From Woeseia sp. (GTDB taxonomy: Bacteria > Pseudomonadota > Gammaproteobacteria > Steroidobacterales > Woeseiaceae): 16,384 nucleotides of DNA. Below are positions 1 through 7,757 of this stretch, piece by piece; the first letter of the stretch is position 1, and each line of letters begins with the position of its first letter. Both the position numbers and the translations under genes were made by a program. The notes beneath the pieces are model-generated. The model ran no database searches, had not been told where the DNA came from, and saw nothing but the letters and a program-made list of their open reading frames with translations. The DNA lies in contig QIHS01000169.1 in assembly GCA_003229095.1 (NCBI GenBank), positions 1 to 16,384 on the forward strand. The letters are read 5' to 3'.

Positions 1-250
1 CCATCGACGCGGGCGTCGAGGAGGGTTTCAGCAAACGCTCGAGCGTGGCCGAATTGAGAAGGCTTTCCTGCGGCACAGTGATTGAGTTTTTGGCGGGATT
101 TCAGGGGCGGGAATTATGGCACAGACCGCAGTGGCTTTCGCACCGCTATCGACACTTCGCGATGCCCGACAGGCGGGCGCAAAACGGAAATTACTGAGCG
201 TCAGGGAGTCGTGCTGGCTCGAGTCTATTGCTGACCCGAAATTGGTCTAT
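1..250. other. Left-edge stretch with no secure gene
   Basis: No reading frame here can be assigned to a family. On the plus strand the frame starting at base 3 stays open to a TGA at 198-200 and could be the tail of a gene entering from the left. On the minus strand a short stretch around bases 75-20 reads VPQESLLNSATLERLL, which faintly recalls the start of YheU-type proteins, but the similarity stops after that. The two readings overlap on opposite strands, so at most one is real. The frameshifted minus-strand gene that follows ends at 251. Confidence 0.2.
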
Positions 251-515
251 CTAGCGTTTGCTCACCGCGTGGATAACCCGGTCATACTCGAAGAACACCA
301 CAAAGCCGGCATATTCCCAACGGGAAATTGGCGGTTCGCCGCGGGTTGCCAAAATTCGCCTCGACGCTGGCCTGGGTCATGCCGCGCGTGGGCTTCCCGG
401 CCGCATCGAAAGTCGATGACTGATCGCTGCCACTCATATCCAGGTTTTGCGCGCTCGAAGGCACGGACAGTCCCAGAGAAAGGGTAAGAAGAAATATTGC
501 GACAATCTTTGCCAT
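251..515 (-). pseudogene. Small exported BamE/SmpA-like protein, frameshifted
   Basis: The ATG at 515 is preceded by GGAG eight bases upstream. The protein starts with a Sec-type signal peptide (MAKIVAIFLLTLSLG, likely cleaved after SSA). A short polar linker follows, then GMTQASVEANFGNP, which resembles the 'GMT..V...G.P' opening of the SmpA/OmlA (BamE-like) fold. The frame is lost near 341-347. Another frame resumes with GEPPISRWEYAGFVVFFEY and ends VIHAVSKR with a TAG at 251-253, which reads as a natural C-terminus. By my recollection of related small proteins, about six or seven residues are missing at the junction, so a deletion of roughly 20 bp is inferred. The reassembled product is about 90-95 residues and presumably periplasmic. 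Its role is unknown. A sequencing or assembly error is possible. Confidence 0.55.
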
Positions 516-710
516 TTGAGCCACTCCGGTGCGTAACGCCAGCAACTATACATCTCGCCAAGCGTCAAATTGTATGTTCTGAATGAATTTTTACACCTTC
601 AGGGGCGTCGTCGCACTGACCTGGTTCTCACTATTGTGCCGATAAGCGATAAAGCGGCCCAAAACAGCCAGCCAATCGTGATTTTGCCTGCTGTCGCGTT
701 AGCCCAGTGA

Positions 711-737
711 CCACAACGGTTTGGGCCGTTTATGTGG
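711..737. other. Imperfect hairpin just upstream of the first lol gene
   Basis: CCACAACGG at 711-719 can pair with CCGTTTATGTGG at 726-737 (CCAC/GTGG and AACGG/CCGTT, with a three-base bulge and a six-base loop). It lies 13 bases before the ATG at 751, so it would fold in the leader of the lol message. There is no T-run, so it is not a convincing terminator. Whether it has any regulatory effect is unknown. The rest of 516-750 separates two divergent genes and presumably holds both promoters, but no clear pair of boxes was found. Confidence 0.2.
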
Positions 738-750
738 TTTAATGCGGCGC

Positions 751-1976
751 ATGTTCCGCGCTGTTGAATTCTTCATAGGCCTGCGTTATCTCTGGGCCAA
801 GAAAAAGACGATGTTCGTCTCGGTCATCACGATCATTTCGGTCATGGGGCGCTGATCACTATTCTCTCGGTCATGAACGGTTTCGAGGGTGAGCTGCGAG
901 ATCGACTGTTGAGTATGACTGCGCATGGTTATGTCTCGGGTAAGGACGGGACCCTGCAGGATTGGCAGCAGGTCCAGGAAAAAATCGATGCAGAGACCGG
1001 GGTGACAGCGAGCGCGCCACTGATTGAGATGGAAGGCATGATTCGGACAGGTCGTTCGCTGAAGGGCGTACTGGTGCATGGTATTTTGCCGGAGGCGGAA
1101 GGATCGGTTTCCGGACGCACTATCAATTTTGTCGAAGGCAGTCTCGACACTTTATCGAGCGGTAACCGGGGTATCGTCCTTGGCCGGTTGCTGGCAATCA
1201 ACCTGGGCGTGCGCATTGGCGATGGTGTCGTACTGCTGATCCCGCGACCCGTTGGTGACGGAACGCTTGAACCCAGATTTGAGCGATTCGACGTGCGCGG
1301 TGTATTTCACGCGGGCGTACCGGAACATGATTTAACCCTGGCACTCGTACACATTGACGATGCAGCTCGCCTGATGTCCTACGGTGATCGTGTGAGTTCC
1401 GTGCGATTCCTGACGAACAACGTGATGTCTGCACCGGTGGTGTCGGGAAATTTGCAATCGCGATTGGGCGAGGAATATTCCACCAGTGACTGGACCATTG
1501 AAAACGAAAGTTATTTTCGAGCGATCCGACTCGAAAAAATGATGATCTCTTTATTGCTGTCACTGATTATCGGCGTCGCTGCATTCAACATTGTTGCCAG
1601 TCTTGTGATGGTCGTTACCGACAAGAAAACCGATATTGCCGTCTTGCGTACACTTGGCATGGGTCCCGGCGGTGTTGTTCGTGTCTTTTTTATTCAAGGC
1701 GCGATGATTGGCTGGATAGGTGTTCTTCTTGGCGTTGTATTCGGCGTTTGGCTTTCCCTCAAGGTGCCGGTTGTGGTGCCATTTCTCGAGCGCTTGTTAG
1801 GTTTCCAGATCATGCCGGGTGACGTGTATTACGTGACGGCCATTCCCTCAATACTGGAAACCAGCGATGTCATTGTCATCGGCGTGTCAGCGTTTGTGCT
1901 CACGACATTGGCGACGCTTTTTCCAGCCAGGCGCGCAGCCAATGTCGACCCGGCTATTGCGCTCCGGTATGAATGA
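751..1976 (+). pseudogene. lolC/E: LolC/LolE-family lipoprotein-release permease, frameshifted near the N-terminus
   Basis: This is an inner-membrane permease of the Lol transporter, which extracts outer-membrane lipoproteins and passes them to LolA. The reading from ATG 751 begins MFRAVEFFIGLRYLWAKK, a typical LolC/E start; an in-frame ATG at 742 is an alternative. It enters the first membrane segment and hits TGA at 853-855. The other frame resumes at once with ALITILSVMNGFEGEL and runs to 1976, covering the MacB-like periplasmic domain and three C-terminal membrane segments (the FtsX-type domain), ending PAIALRYE. The paralogue downstream has seven residues (IAIAVAV) where this copy has one, so about 19 bp in the first membrane helix look deleted. 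The next gene starts 12 bases later. LolC versus LolE identity is not resolved. Either the gene is inactivated or the assembly is wrong here. Confidence 0.8.
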
Positions 1977-1988
1977 GTCGGGAAGACA

Positions 1989-3242
1989 GTGATTAACCGC
2001 TACGAATACTGGATCGGCCGTCGCTACGTCAAATCGCGTAGCCGCAACGGATTCATTTCGCTGATTTCGGCGATATCCATGCTCGGCATTGCCATTGCCG
2101 TCGCGGTTCTTATCGTTGTGCTATCGGTCGTCAATGGCTTTGAGCGCGAGTTAAAGGACCGACTGCTGGCGATGTCCGGGCATGCAACCATCGAGAGTCC
2201 GGACAATGGCCTGGGCGACTGGGAAGCGTGGGTCGGGAGTGTCGAGCAACAGCCTGATGTGGCTGCTGCCGCACCATTCGTGAGCGGTCAGGGTCTGCTG
2301 GTCTATGGTCATCAGCTTAGTGGCGCCGAGTTTCGCGGCATCGATCCGGCGCTTGAAAGCCGCGTGTCCGGCGTCGGCGATAAGATCGTGGAGGGCGATC
2401 TTGCAACACTGGTAGCAGGCAGCTTTAACATCGTGCTGGGACTCGAACTGGCCAATAAGTTGCAGGCCACTATCGGTGACAGAATAACCCTGACCCTGGC
2501 GCAAGGCATTGTGACGCCAGCAGGAATCATCCCTCGCATGCGTCGCTTTACCGTGACCGGGATTTATCGCGTCGGCATGTATGAATTTGATCGACGCCTG
2601 GCGTTTATTAACCTGACAGACGCACAGAAACTTTTTCGCCTGCAAGACAATGTCAGTGGCATTCGGCTCGCAGTAACCGACATATTCGATGCGCCGAAAA
2701 TCGTGCGCCGGGCAGCAATCGAAGGAGGCGGTATTGGCCAGGTGCTGGTTAGCGACTGGACTCGGATGAACGTTAATTTCTTCCGTTCAATTCAGATTAC
2801 CAAGTCAATTTTGTTTGTCATTTTGCTTATGGTCGTTGCTGTGGCAGCATTCAATATCGTTTCAACGCTGGTCATGGTGGTCAGGGACAAACAAGCTGAC
2901 ATTGCGATTCTGCGCACGGTCGGTGCAAAGCCCGCTGACATATTGAGAATATTTGTCACCCAGGGAGTCGTTATCGGCGTCATCGGCACAATGGCGGGTG
3001 CATTCCTTGGTGTTACCTTGTCTCTGAACCTGGAAGGGATTGTGCAATTCATGGAAGCAACATTGGGTATCAAATTCCTGGCGGCCGACGTCTATTTTAT
3101 CAGCGACCTGCCATCCGATCTCAGAATCAAGGATGTGCTGCAGATAAGCGCGATTGCACTGGTGCTTGCATTCTTTTCAACGCTTTATCCTGCGTGGCGC
3201 GGTGCCCGCACCTTGCCTGCAGAGGCATTGCGTTATGAATGA
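1989..3242 (+). CDS. lolC/E: Lipoprotein-releasing ABC transporter permease, LolC/LolE family (intact)
   Basis: This 417-residue protein is full length for the family. The start is GTG, with GGAAG just upstream. It opens with the cytoplasmic segment INRYEYWIGRRYVKSR, then membrane helix 1 (about residues 22-48, ending VVNGFERELKDRLL), a large periplasmic domain, and three C-terminal helices (about 270-300, 315-345 and 380-400). It ends PAEALRYE, the ending I associate with E. coli LolC. With LolD it would form the complex that releases lipoproteins from the inner membrane. It lies 12 bases after the frameshifted paralogue and overlaps lolD by eight bases, so the three genes are probably one transcript. 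If the first permease is truly dead, this one would have to act as a homodimer, as described for LolF-type systems. Confidence 0.9.
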   Translation: MINRYEYWIGRRYVKSRSRNGFISLISAISMLGIAIAVAVLIVVLSVVNGFERELKDRLLAMSGHATIESPDNGLGDWEAWVGSVEQQPDVAAAAPFVSGQGLLVYGHQLSGAEFRGIDPALESRVSGVGDKIVEGDLATLVAGSFNIVLGLELANKLQATIGDRITLTLAQGIVTPAGIIPRMRRFTVTGIYRVGMYEFDRRLAFINLTDAQKLFRLQDNVSGIRLAVTDIFDAPKIVRRAAIEGGGIGQVLVSDWTRMNVNFFRSIQITKSILFVILLMVVAVAAFNIVSTLVMVVRDKQADIAILRTVGAKPADILRIFVTQGVVIGVIGTMAGAFLGVTLSLNLEGIVQFMEATLGIKFLAADVYFISDLPSDLRIKDVLQISAIALVLAFFSTLYPAWRGARTLPAEALRYE

Positions 3243-3966
3243 GTCGCGAAACAATGCGGGTTCTGCCGTTCTTGAATGTCAGTCTGTCGTGCGCCGGTTT
3301 CGTGAGGGAGATTCGACGCTGGAAGTGCTCAGTGGCGTTGATCTCGCCATCCAGCCTGCCGAACGACTGGCCATTATCGGCACGTCGGGATCGGGCAAAA
3401 CGACGCTGTTACAGATTATGGGCGGACTGGATGACCCGACGTCGGGCAATATCCTGGTCAATGGCCAGTCGATGGCTAACATTAGCGAGGCTGAAAAGTC
3501 GCTGCTGCGCAATCAATACATTGGCTTTGTCTACCAATTTCACCACCTGCTGCCGGAGTTCAGCGCGCAGGAAAACGTGGCGATGCCGCTAATGATCCGG
3601 CGTGTGCGAAAAGATGCGGCGATGCAGCAGTCTGCCGAACTGCTGCAGCGTGTTGGATTGGGCGAACGGCTGGATCACAAACCCGGTGAATTGTCAGGGG
3701 GCGAGAGACAGCGAGCTGCTGTGGCGCGTGCTTTGATTACACGGCCGAAACTGGTCCTTGCCGATGAGCCAACCGGCAATCTCGACGCGGGCAACGGCGA
3801 GCATGTATTGCGCCTGATGCTGGAGCTCAACGAGGAATTTGCAACCAGCCTCGTCATCGTGACCCACGATCATTCGATCGCTGAACGGATGGATCGAGTG
3901 CTTGTTCTGGAAGACGGTGTGCTCAACGCAGCGGTTGGGCTGCGCAAGGATAATACGATCGGCTAG
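3235..3966 (+). CDS. lolD: LolD, lipoprotein-releasing ABC transporter ATPase
   Basis: This is the cytoplasmic ATPase that powers the LolCDE complex. The chosen start is the ATG at 3235, inside the end of the upstream permease (overlap 3235-3242), giving 243 residues, close to the usual LolD length. All ABC motifs are present: Walker A GTSGSGKT (residues 49-56), the Q-loop region YQFHHLLPEFSAQENV, signature LSGGERQR (153-160), Walker B LVLADEP (173-179) and the switch histidine in VTHD (H211). The 'FHHLLPEF.A.ENV' stretch after the Q-loop is typical of LolD, and two LolC/E permeases lie directly upstream. The frame stays open upstream to 3154, but an earlier start would lie deep in the permease gene. 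Its TAG stop is part of a CTAG shared with the opposing DUF2062 gene. Confidence 0.93.
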   Translation: MNESRNNAGSAVLECQSVVRRFREGDSTLEVLSGVDLAIQPAERLAIIGTSGSGKTTLLQIMGGLDDPTSGNILVNGQSMANISEAEKSLLRNQYIGFVYQFHHLLPEFSAQENVAMPLMIRRVRKDAAMQQSAELLQRVGLGERLDHKPGELSGGERQRAAVARALITRPKLVLADEPTGNLDAGNGEHVLRLMLELNEEFATSLVIVTHDHSIAERMDRVLVLEDGVLNAAVGLRKDNTIG

Positions 3967-4493
3967 GAACCTTGCTTTGCAGCGCGTTTTTCGCGGCGCC
4001 GGGCAAGATAATCGGAAATAGACGCACGCCAGAACAGGTCGAGCGCGATATAGCCCACCAGCGCAAGAATTGCGCCCAACAGGACACTGCCAAGAATCAG
4101 GGGTTGCCAGATATACACGAATCGATCGAACAGCCACTCGAACGACATTTCGAATTCGAACGCCCGTGGTGCTTGCCGTAACAGTCGCCGGCCAAGTTCA
4201 AAAGCCAGGTAGAACATTGGTCCCATCGTGAATGGATTGCTTATCAGCGTCGAGAGTGCCGCAACTGTCAGGTTGACCCTGAGCGCCAGTGCCAGAAGAA
4301 TCGCCATCAGCATATGACCCGGGAAGGGCAGGTAGGCGACAAAGAGACCCAGTGAAAATGCCGGTACAACAGATCGTCGCCTGATGACGTACAGATTCGG
4401 TTCGTGAAGCAGGTGACTGAACGGCGCTAGCCACCAGCGGTTTTTCAACTGCTCCCGTTTCAGGGCAAATTTCCGAAAAAACCGTCTTGGCAT
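3963..4493 (-). CDS. DUF2062 domain membrane protein
   Basis: This 176-residue protein matches the DUF2062 pattern. A basic N-terminus is followed by a hydrophobic segment (about residues 45-60, SLGLFVAYLPFPGHM). Next come a second helix with 'ALRVN', the conserved 'LISNPFTMGPMFYLAFELG' region (about 83-101), and a last membrane helix near 130-155. The C-terminus is strongly basic (RRREKRAAK). It is probably an inner-membrane protein; the family has no established biochemical function. DUF2062 genes often lie next to lolCDE in gammaproteobacteria (my recollection). Here it is convergent with lolD, and the two genes share the four bases 3963-3966. The start ATG at 4493 has only a weak AAG upstream. 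Confidence 0.85.
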   Translation of the reverse strand: MPRRFFRKFALKREQLKNRWWLAPFSHLLHEPNLYVIRRRSVVPAFSLGLFVAYLPFPGHMLMAILLALALRVNLTVAALSTLISNPFTMGPMFYLAFELGRRLLRQAPRAFEFEMSFEWLFDRFVYIWQPLILGSVLLGAILALVGYIALDLFWRASISDYLARRREKRAAKQGS

Positions 4494-4942
4494 CTTATGG
4501 CGACTTTGTGTTCATTCTAAGCAGATTTATCATGAATCATCATTTGGTGGGCGGCATCATATCGGCAAACCGCAAGGAAGCGGAATATGTTCCTGTTGGG
4601 TCTTTGCACGCTGACCGATTCATGCTCAGGCGCCGGACACAAAACCGTACATAAAACTAGCATTTTCTTCGCAAACAGGTATCACAAATTGTGAATACTC
4701 CCCTGGAAAATCGGCCTGGACCATTCGCCCGATTAATTGCCGTCTCCGCTGTAACAAAACCCTGATAGAAGGGGTCGATTAAGAAACTGGTCAATAGTGC
4801 CTGGCGAGCCGGAGCGGCAGCACGATACGGGCAGCGTTTACTTAAACTCAGGTTGATGGCAGCCCGGACATGAATCTCGGTAACTATGCGCTGCCGCCGA
4901 TTGGCAGGAAAATATTTTAGGTATGTTTGCTGAGGAAACGAA
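4494..4942. promoter_or_regulatory. 449-base divergent intergenic region
   Basis: This gap lies between the start of the DUF2062 gene (minus strand) and the start of the VTT gene (plus strand), so it should carry promoters for both. It contains a perfect 13-bp palindrome, TCACAAATTGTGA at 4682-4694, and a shorter one, GTTTA-CT-TAAAC at 4836-4847. Either could be an operator, but neither matches a regulator site I can name. A weak plus-strand promoter candidate is TTGGCA near 4900 with TATGTT 15 bases later, directly before the GAGG ribosome-binding site of the VTT gene. A 35-codon open frame at 4587-4694 is discussed among the rejected items. No RNA gene was recognised. Confidence 0.35.
4682..4694. 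promoter_or_regulatory. Perfect 13-bp palindrome (possible operator)
   Basis: TCACAA-A-TTGTGA is an exact inverted repeat around a single central A. It lies 248 bases before the VTT start and about 190 bases before the DUF2062 start, in non-coding DNA. Perfect palindromes of this size are common binding sites for dimeric repressors, but one copy alone could be chance. Confidence 0.2.
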
Positions 4943-5674
4943 ATGACAGATGATGAACGTTCAGGCGTACCGGCCTGGAAGCGATTGTTGCCCCTTGGCG
5001 TGATCGTCGTTGCTTTAATGACCTTTTTTGCGTTGGGTCTGCAGCAATATCTTACCCTGGAGAGCCTGAGCGCGAATCAGGCGGCAATCAGAGAGCTAGC
5101 CGACACGAATTTGTTTTTGGCAATGCTCAGTGTCATCGGGATCTATGCCTTGCTCACGGCCATTAGTTTCCCGGGTGCAGCGATTCTGACTTTGCTATCG
5201 GGCTTCGTGCTAGGAACGCTTTACGGCGGCGTATCCGTAGTGATAGGGGCGACGATAGGGGCGACAATCATATTTCTTGCCGGGCGTTCGGCGGCGGGTG
5301 ACGTGTTAGCCAGACGGGGTGGTGATTCGATAGCAAGGCTGGAAGCGGGTTTTGCCAAGAACTCACTGAATTATCTGTTTATATTACGTCTCGTACCCTT
5401 ATTTCCTTTTTGGCTGGTTAATTTGGCTGCTGCTGCGTTTAGAGTGCCCGTTCGTAACTACATCTTCGCGACTTTTTTCGGCATCATGCCCGGCACATTC
5501 GTTTATGCGTCTGTGGGTGCAGGTTTTAGTTCGATCACAGAATCGGCGAATGTTGGAATCGATGTACTGCTTCGACCGGCCGTCTTTGGCCCGATCGTTG
5601 GTCTCGTTATGTTGTCTTTACTACCCATTGCACTAAAGAAATTCACCAGACAGGAGGAAAATTCCGAATCATGA
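4943..5674 (+). CDS. TVP38/TMEM64-family (VTT domain) membrane protein
   Basis: This 243-residue integral membrane protein begins at an ATG with GAGG about eight bases upstream. After a short charged head there is a membrane anchor (about residues 15-37). The VTT/SNARE-associated domain follows: 'SFPGAAILTLLSGFVLG' (about 74-90), the glycine-rich helix VIGATIGATIIFLAGR, then 'FILRLVPLFPFWLVN' and 'GIMPGTFVYASVGAGF', which are the conserved blocks of the family. VTT proteins include lipid scramblases and transporters; the substrate here is unknown. The gene overlaps the MerA-like flavoprotein by four bases (ATGA). In other bacteria the two proteins occur fused as one bifunctional polypeptide (established knowledge), which supports a joint role. 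A perfect 12-bp tandem repeat (5242-5265) encodes the IGAT-IGAT stretch. Confidence 0.9.
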   Translation: MTDDERSGVPAWKRLLPLGVIVVALMTFFALGLQQYLTLESLSANQAAIRELADTNLFLAMLSVIGIYALLTAISFPGAAILTLLSGFVLGTLYGGVSVVIGATIGATIIFLAGRSAAGDVLARRGGDSIARLEAGFAKNSLNYLFILRLVPLFPFWLVNLAAAAFRVPVRNYIFATFFGIMPGTFVYASVGAGFSSITESANVGIDVLLRPAVFGPIVGLVMLSLLPIALKKFTRQEENSES

Positions 5675-7056
5675 GCACAGTTCTGGAAACGGACATCTGC
5701 GTTATCGGCGCCGGGTCGGGTGGCTTGTCAGTGGCTGCAGGCGCGGTCCAGATGGGTGCAGACGTCGTCCTTATCGAAAAGGACAAGATGGGTGGAGATT
5801 GTCTGAACACTGGCTGCGTTCCATCAAAAGCGCTATTGGCGGCCGCAAAGCGCGCTCACACCATGCGCGAGGTAAAGCCCTTTGGTATCGAACCGGTACA
5901 GGCTAAAGTGGATTTCGCCGCAACGATGGCCCATGTTCAGAATGTTATCAAGGGCATCGAACCCAATGACAGCGTCGAACGATTTGAGAAATTGGGATGT
6001 ACCGTTATTCTCGGCGCCGCCCGGTTTTCAAATGATCGCCAAGTGGTTGTGGGCGAACAACGCATTCAGGCGAAGCGTTTCGTTATTGCCACCGGCAGTC
6101 GGGCAGGCGTTCCGCCAATTGCCGGAATTCAGGATACGGACTATTTTACGAACGAAACCTTGTTTGAAAACAAAACTTGCCCTGCCCACCTGATCATCGT
6201 CGGTGCGGGTCCAATCGGCATTGAAATGGCGCAGGCGCATAGTCGCCTGGGTGCCAAAGTTACCGTGCTCGAAAGATTTCGCGCGCTGCCAAAAGACGAG
6301 CCTGAATTGGCAGGCCTCGTCATAAAAGCATTGCGCGACGAGGGTGTTGTGATTCGCGAAGAGGTGAACATAAAAAATGTTGCTGGAAAGACGGGCAACA
6401 TCACGGTCACATTAGAGGACGGTGAAAAAATTGCGGGAAGTCACCTGCTGATTGCCGCCGGGCGGAGTCCTAACGTGGATAACCTGGGACTTGAGCTTGC
6501 AGGTATTGAGTTCACAGCAAAGGGTATTTCTGTAGATGCGAGACTGCGGAGCACCAATAAACGGGTGTTTGTAGTGGGTGATGCGAAGGGCGGGTTGATG
6601 TTCACCCACCTGGCGGGCTACGACGCCGGCATTGTTATTCGCAATATCCTTTTTAAACTGCCGAGTAGAGCAAACTATACCGCGATGCCCTGGGTGACTT
6701 ACACGGACCCGGAGCTGGCTCAGGTTGGATGCGACGCCGTTCGCGTTGTGACCTGGCCATATGCAGAGAACGATCGTGCACGCGCGGAGCATTCTATGAC
6801 CGGCATGATCAAAGTCGTTACGGGCAAGCGAGGTAAAATTCTGGGTGCGGGTATTGTCGGCGCCAGCGCCGGAGAGATTATTCAAGTCTGGCAAATTGCG
6901 ATAAGCAAGGGTTTCAAAATCGGCGATATGGCGTCTATGATTTCACCATATCCAACGCTCTCGGAAATTTCAAAACGCGCAGCGGGAAGCTACTTCACGG
7001 GCAGCTTGTTTTCGCCGCGAACGAAAAAAATTGTGCGATTGCTCTTGAAGCTCTAA
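5671..7056 (+). CDS. MerA-like FAD-dependent pyridine nucleotide-disulphide oxidoreductase
   Basis: This 461-residue flavoprotein belongs to the dihydrolipoamide dehydrogenase / mercuric reductase family. It has the FAD motif GAGSGG (residues 13-18) and a redox cysteine pair in GGDCLNTGCVPSK (C44, C49). The NAD(P)H motif is GAGPIGIEMAQAHSRLG, and the second FAD motif is VFVVGDAKGG. The C-terminal active-site segment reads PYPTLSE: the catalytic histidine of lipoamide dehydrogenases is tyrosine (Y427), as in MerA, while the glutamate (E432) is kept. It lacks the N-terminal HMA domain and the C-terminal cysteine pair of true MerA, so mercury reduction is not supported. Between 'YTDPELAQVG' and 'DAVRVVTWPYAEND' only one residue (C354) remains where relatives carry about a dozen, so an in-frame deletion is suspected. 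AGGAGG lies 13 bases upstream of the ATG, which overlaps the VTT stop. Confidence 0.88.
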   Translation: MSTVLETDICVIGAGSGGLSVAAGAVQMGADVVLIEKDKMGGDCLNTGCVPSKALLAAAKRAHTMREVKPFGIEPVQAKVDFAATMAHVQNVIKGIEPNDSVERFEKLGCTVILGAARFSNDRQVVVGEQRIQAKRFVIATGSRAGVPPIAGIQDTDYFTNETLFENKTCPAHLIIVGAGPIGIEMAQAHSRLGAKVTVLERFRALPKDEPELAGLVIKALRDEGVVIREEVNIKNVAGKTGNITVTLEDGEKIAGSHLLIAAGRSPNVDNLGLELAGIEFTAKGISVDARLRSTNKRVFVVGDAKGGLMFTHLAGYDAGIVIRNILFKLPSRANYTAMPWVTYTDPELAQVGCDAVRVVTWPYAENDRARAEHSMTGMIKVVTGKRGKILGAGIVGASAGEIIQVWQIAISKGFKIGDMASMISPYPTLSEISKRAAGSYFTGSLFSPRTKKIVRLLLKL

Positions 7057-7061
7057 AGGCC

Positions 7062-7757
7062 ATGGATCCGTCACGTCCCGTTCTCGTTCTTTTTTGTAAA
7101 CAGCCCAGGCGCGGTCATGGGAAGCAACGACTTGCCGCGGAAATAGGCACAGATAACGCTTTTCGCATTGCACTGGGTTTACTCGACTGTGCGCTTGAGG
7201 ACGCAGCGGCATGGAGCGAGCAGCTCGTATTTGCACCATCGCAATCATCCGAGTTCAGTTGGGCACAATCCTTGGCTCGCGCGCCCGCTTTTGAACGACG
7301 CAGCGTACGGGTTTTGCCGCAAACAACGGGTTGCCTCGGCGAGCGTCTGTTGGATATGGACTTCCGACTCCGCAACTTGGGTGCCGAGCAGATTGTATTC
7401 ATGGCTTCTGACGCGGCGGGCTTACAAGTCGAACATCTCGACCTGGTTGTTCGCGAGCTGACCCGTCATGATGTGGTCCTCGCTGACGATATCGACGGCG
7501 GTGTAACGTTAATGGCGAGCCGATGTCCCTGGCCGCGGTTACAGGATCTTCCCTGGAGCACGGAACGATTGGGTGATGCGCTGGCTGCGACCTGTCTCTC
7601 AGCGGGATTGCGGGTACAAAGACTGGACGGTGGATTCGATATTGATACACTCGACGATATGATTAGTCTGACAGACTTGCTACGTCGCGATAGTCGGCCA
7701 GCACGGCGTGTGCTGGCAAATCTGTTGCGGGCGGAGTTGCAGGCAGCGAATGCGTGA
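7062..7757 (+). CDS. TIGR04282-family glycosyltransferase (DUF2064)
   Basis: This 231-residue protein has a GT-A nucleotide-sugar-transferase-like fold. It shows degenerate forms of the family blocks. CKQPRRGHGKQRLAAEIG (residues 12-29) stands for the usual 'K.P.PG..KTRL'. QTTGCLGERL stands for 'Q.G..LG.RM', MASDAAGL for 'IGSD.P.L', and ADDIDGGVTLMA for the 'DGGY.LIG' block. 'LPWSTERLGDAL' also fits. The family is named for its association with radical-SAM ArsS (arsenosugar biosynthesis). It starts five bases after the MerA-like stop, with AAGG very close to the ATG, and its stop overlaps the next gene (GTGA). It probably transfers or activates a sugar together with the TIGR04283 enzyme. The exact substrate is not known. 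Confidence 0.8.
   Translation: MDPSRPVLVLFCKQPRRGHGKQRLAAEIGTDNAFRIALGLLDCALEDAAAWSEQLVFAPSQSSEFSWAQSLARAPAFERRSVRVLPQTTGCLGERLLDMDFRLRNLGAEQIVFMASDAAGLQVEHLDLVVRELTRHDVVLADDIDGGVTLMASRCPWPRLQDLPWSTERLGDALAATCLSAGLRVQRLDGGFDIDTLDDMISLTDLLRRDSRPARRVLANLLRAELQAANA

Noticed and set aside
116..487. Plus-strand open frame of 123 codons at the left
   Set aside because: It overlaps the minus-strand BamE-like gene, which has a signal peptide, a ribosome-binding site and family motifs; the plus-strand product looks like nothing known.
545..575. Minus-strand TTGACG / TATAGT promoter for the BamE-like gene
   Set aside because: Both boxes exist, but only 12 bases separate them, too few for a sigma-70 promoter.
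4587..4694. 35-codon open frame with AAGGAAG upstream in the non-coding gap
   Set aside because: The ribosome-binding site is fair, but the product shows no domain and a single short frame in 449 bases is expected by chance. Conservation in relatives would be needed to call it.
5671..7056. True mercuric reductase (merA) and a mer operon
   Set aside because: No HMA domain, no C-terminal cysteine pair, and no merR, merT or merP nearby.
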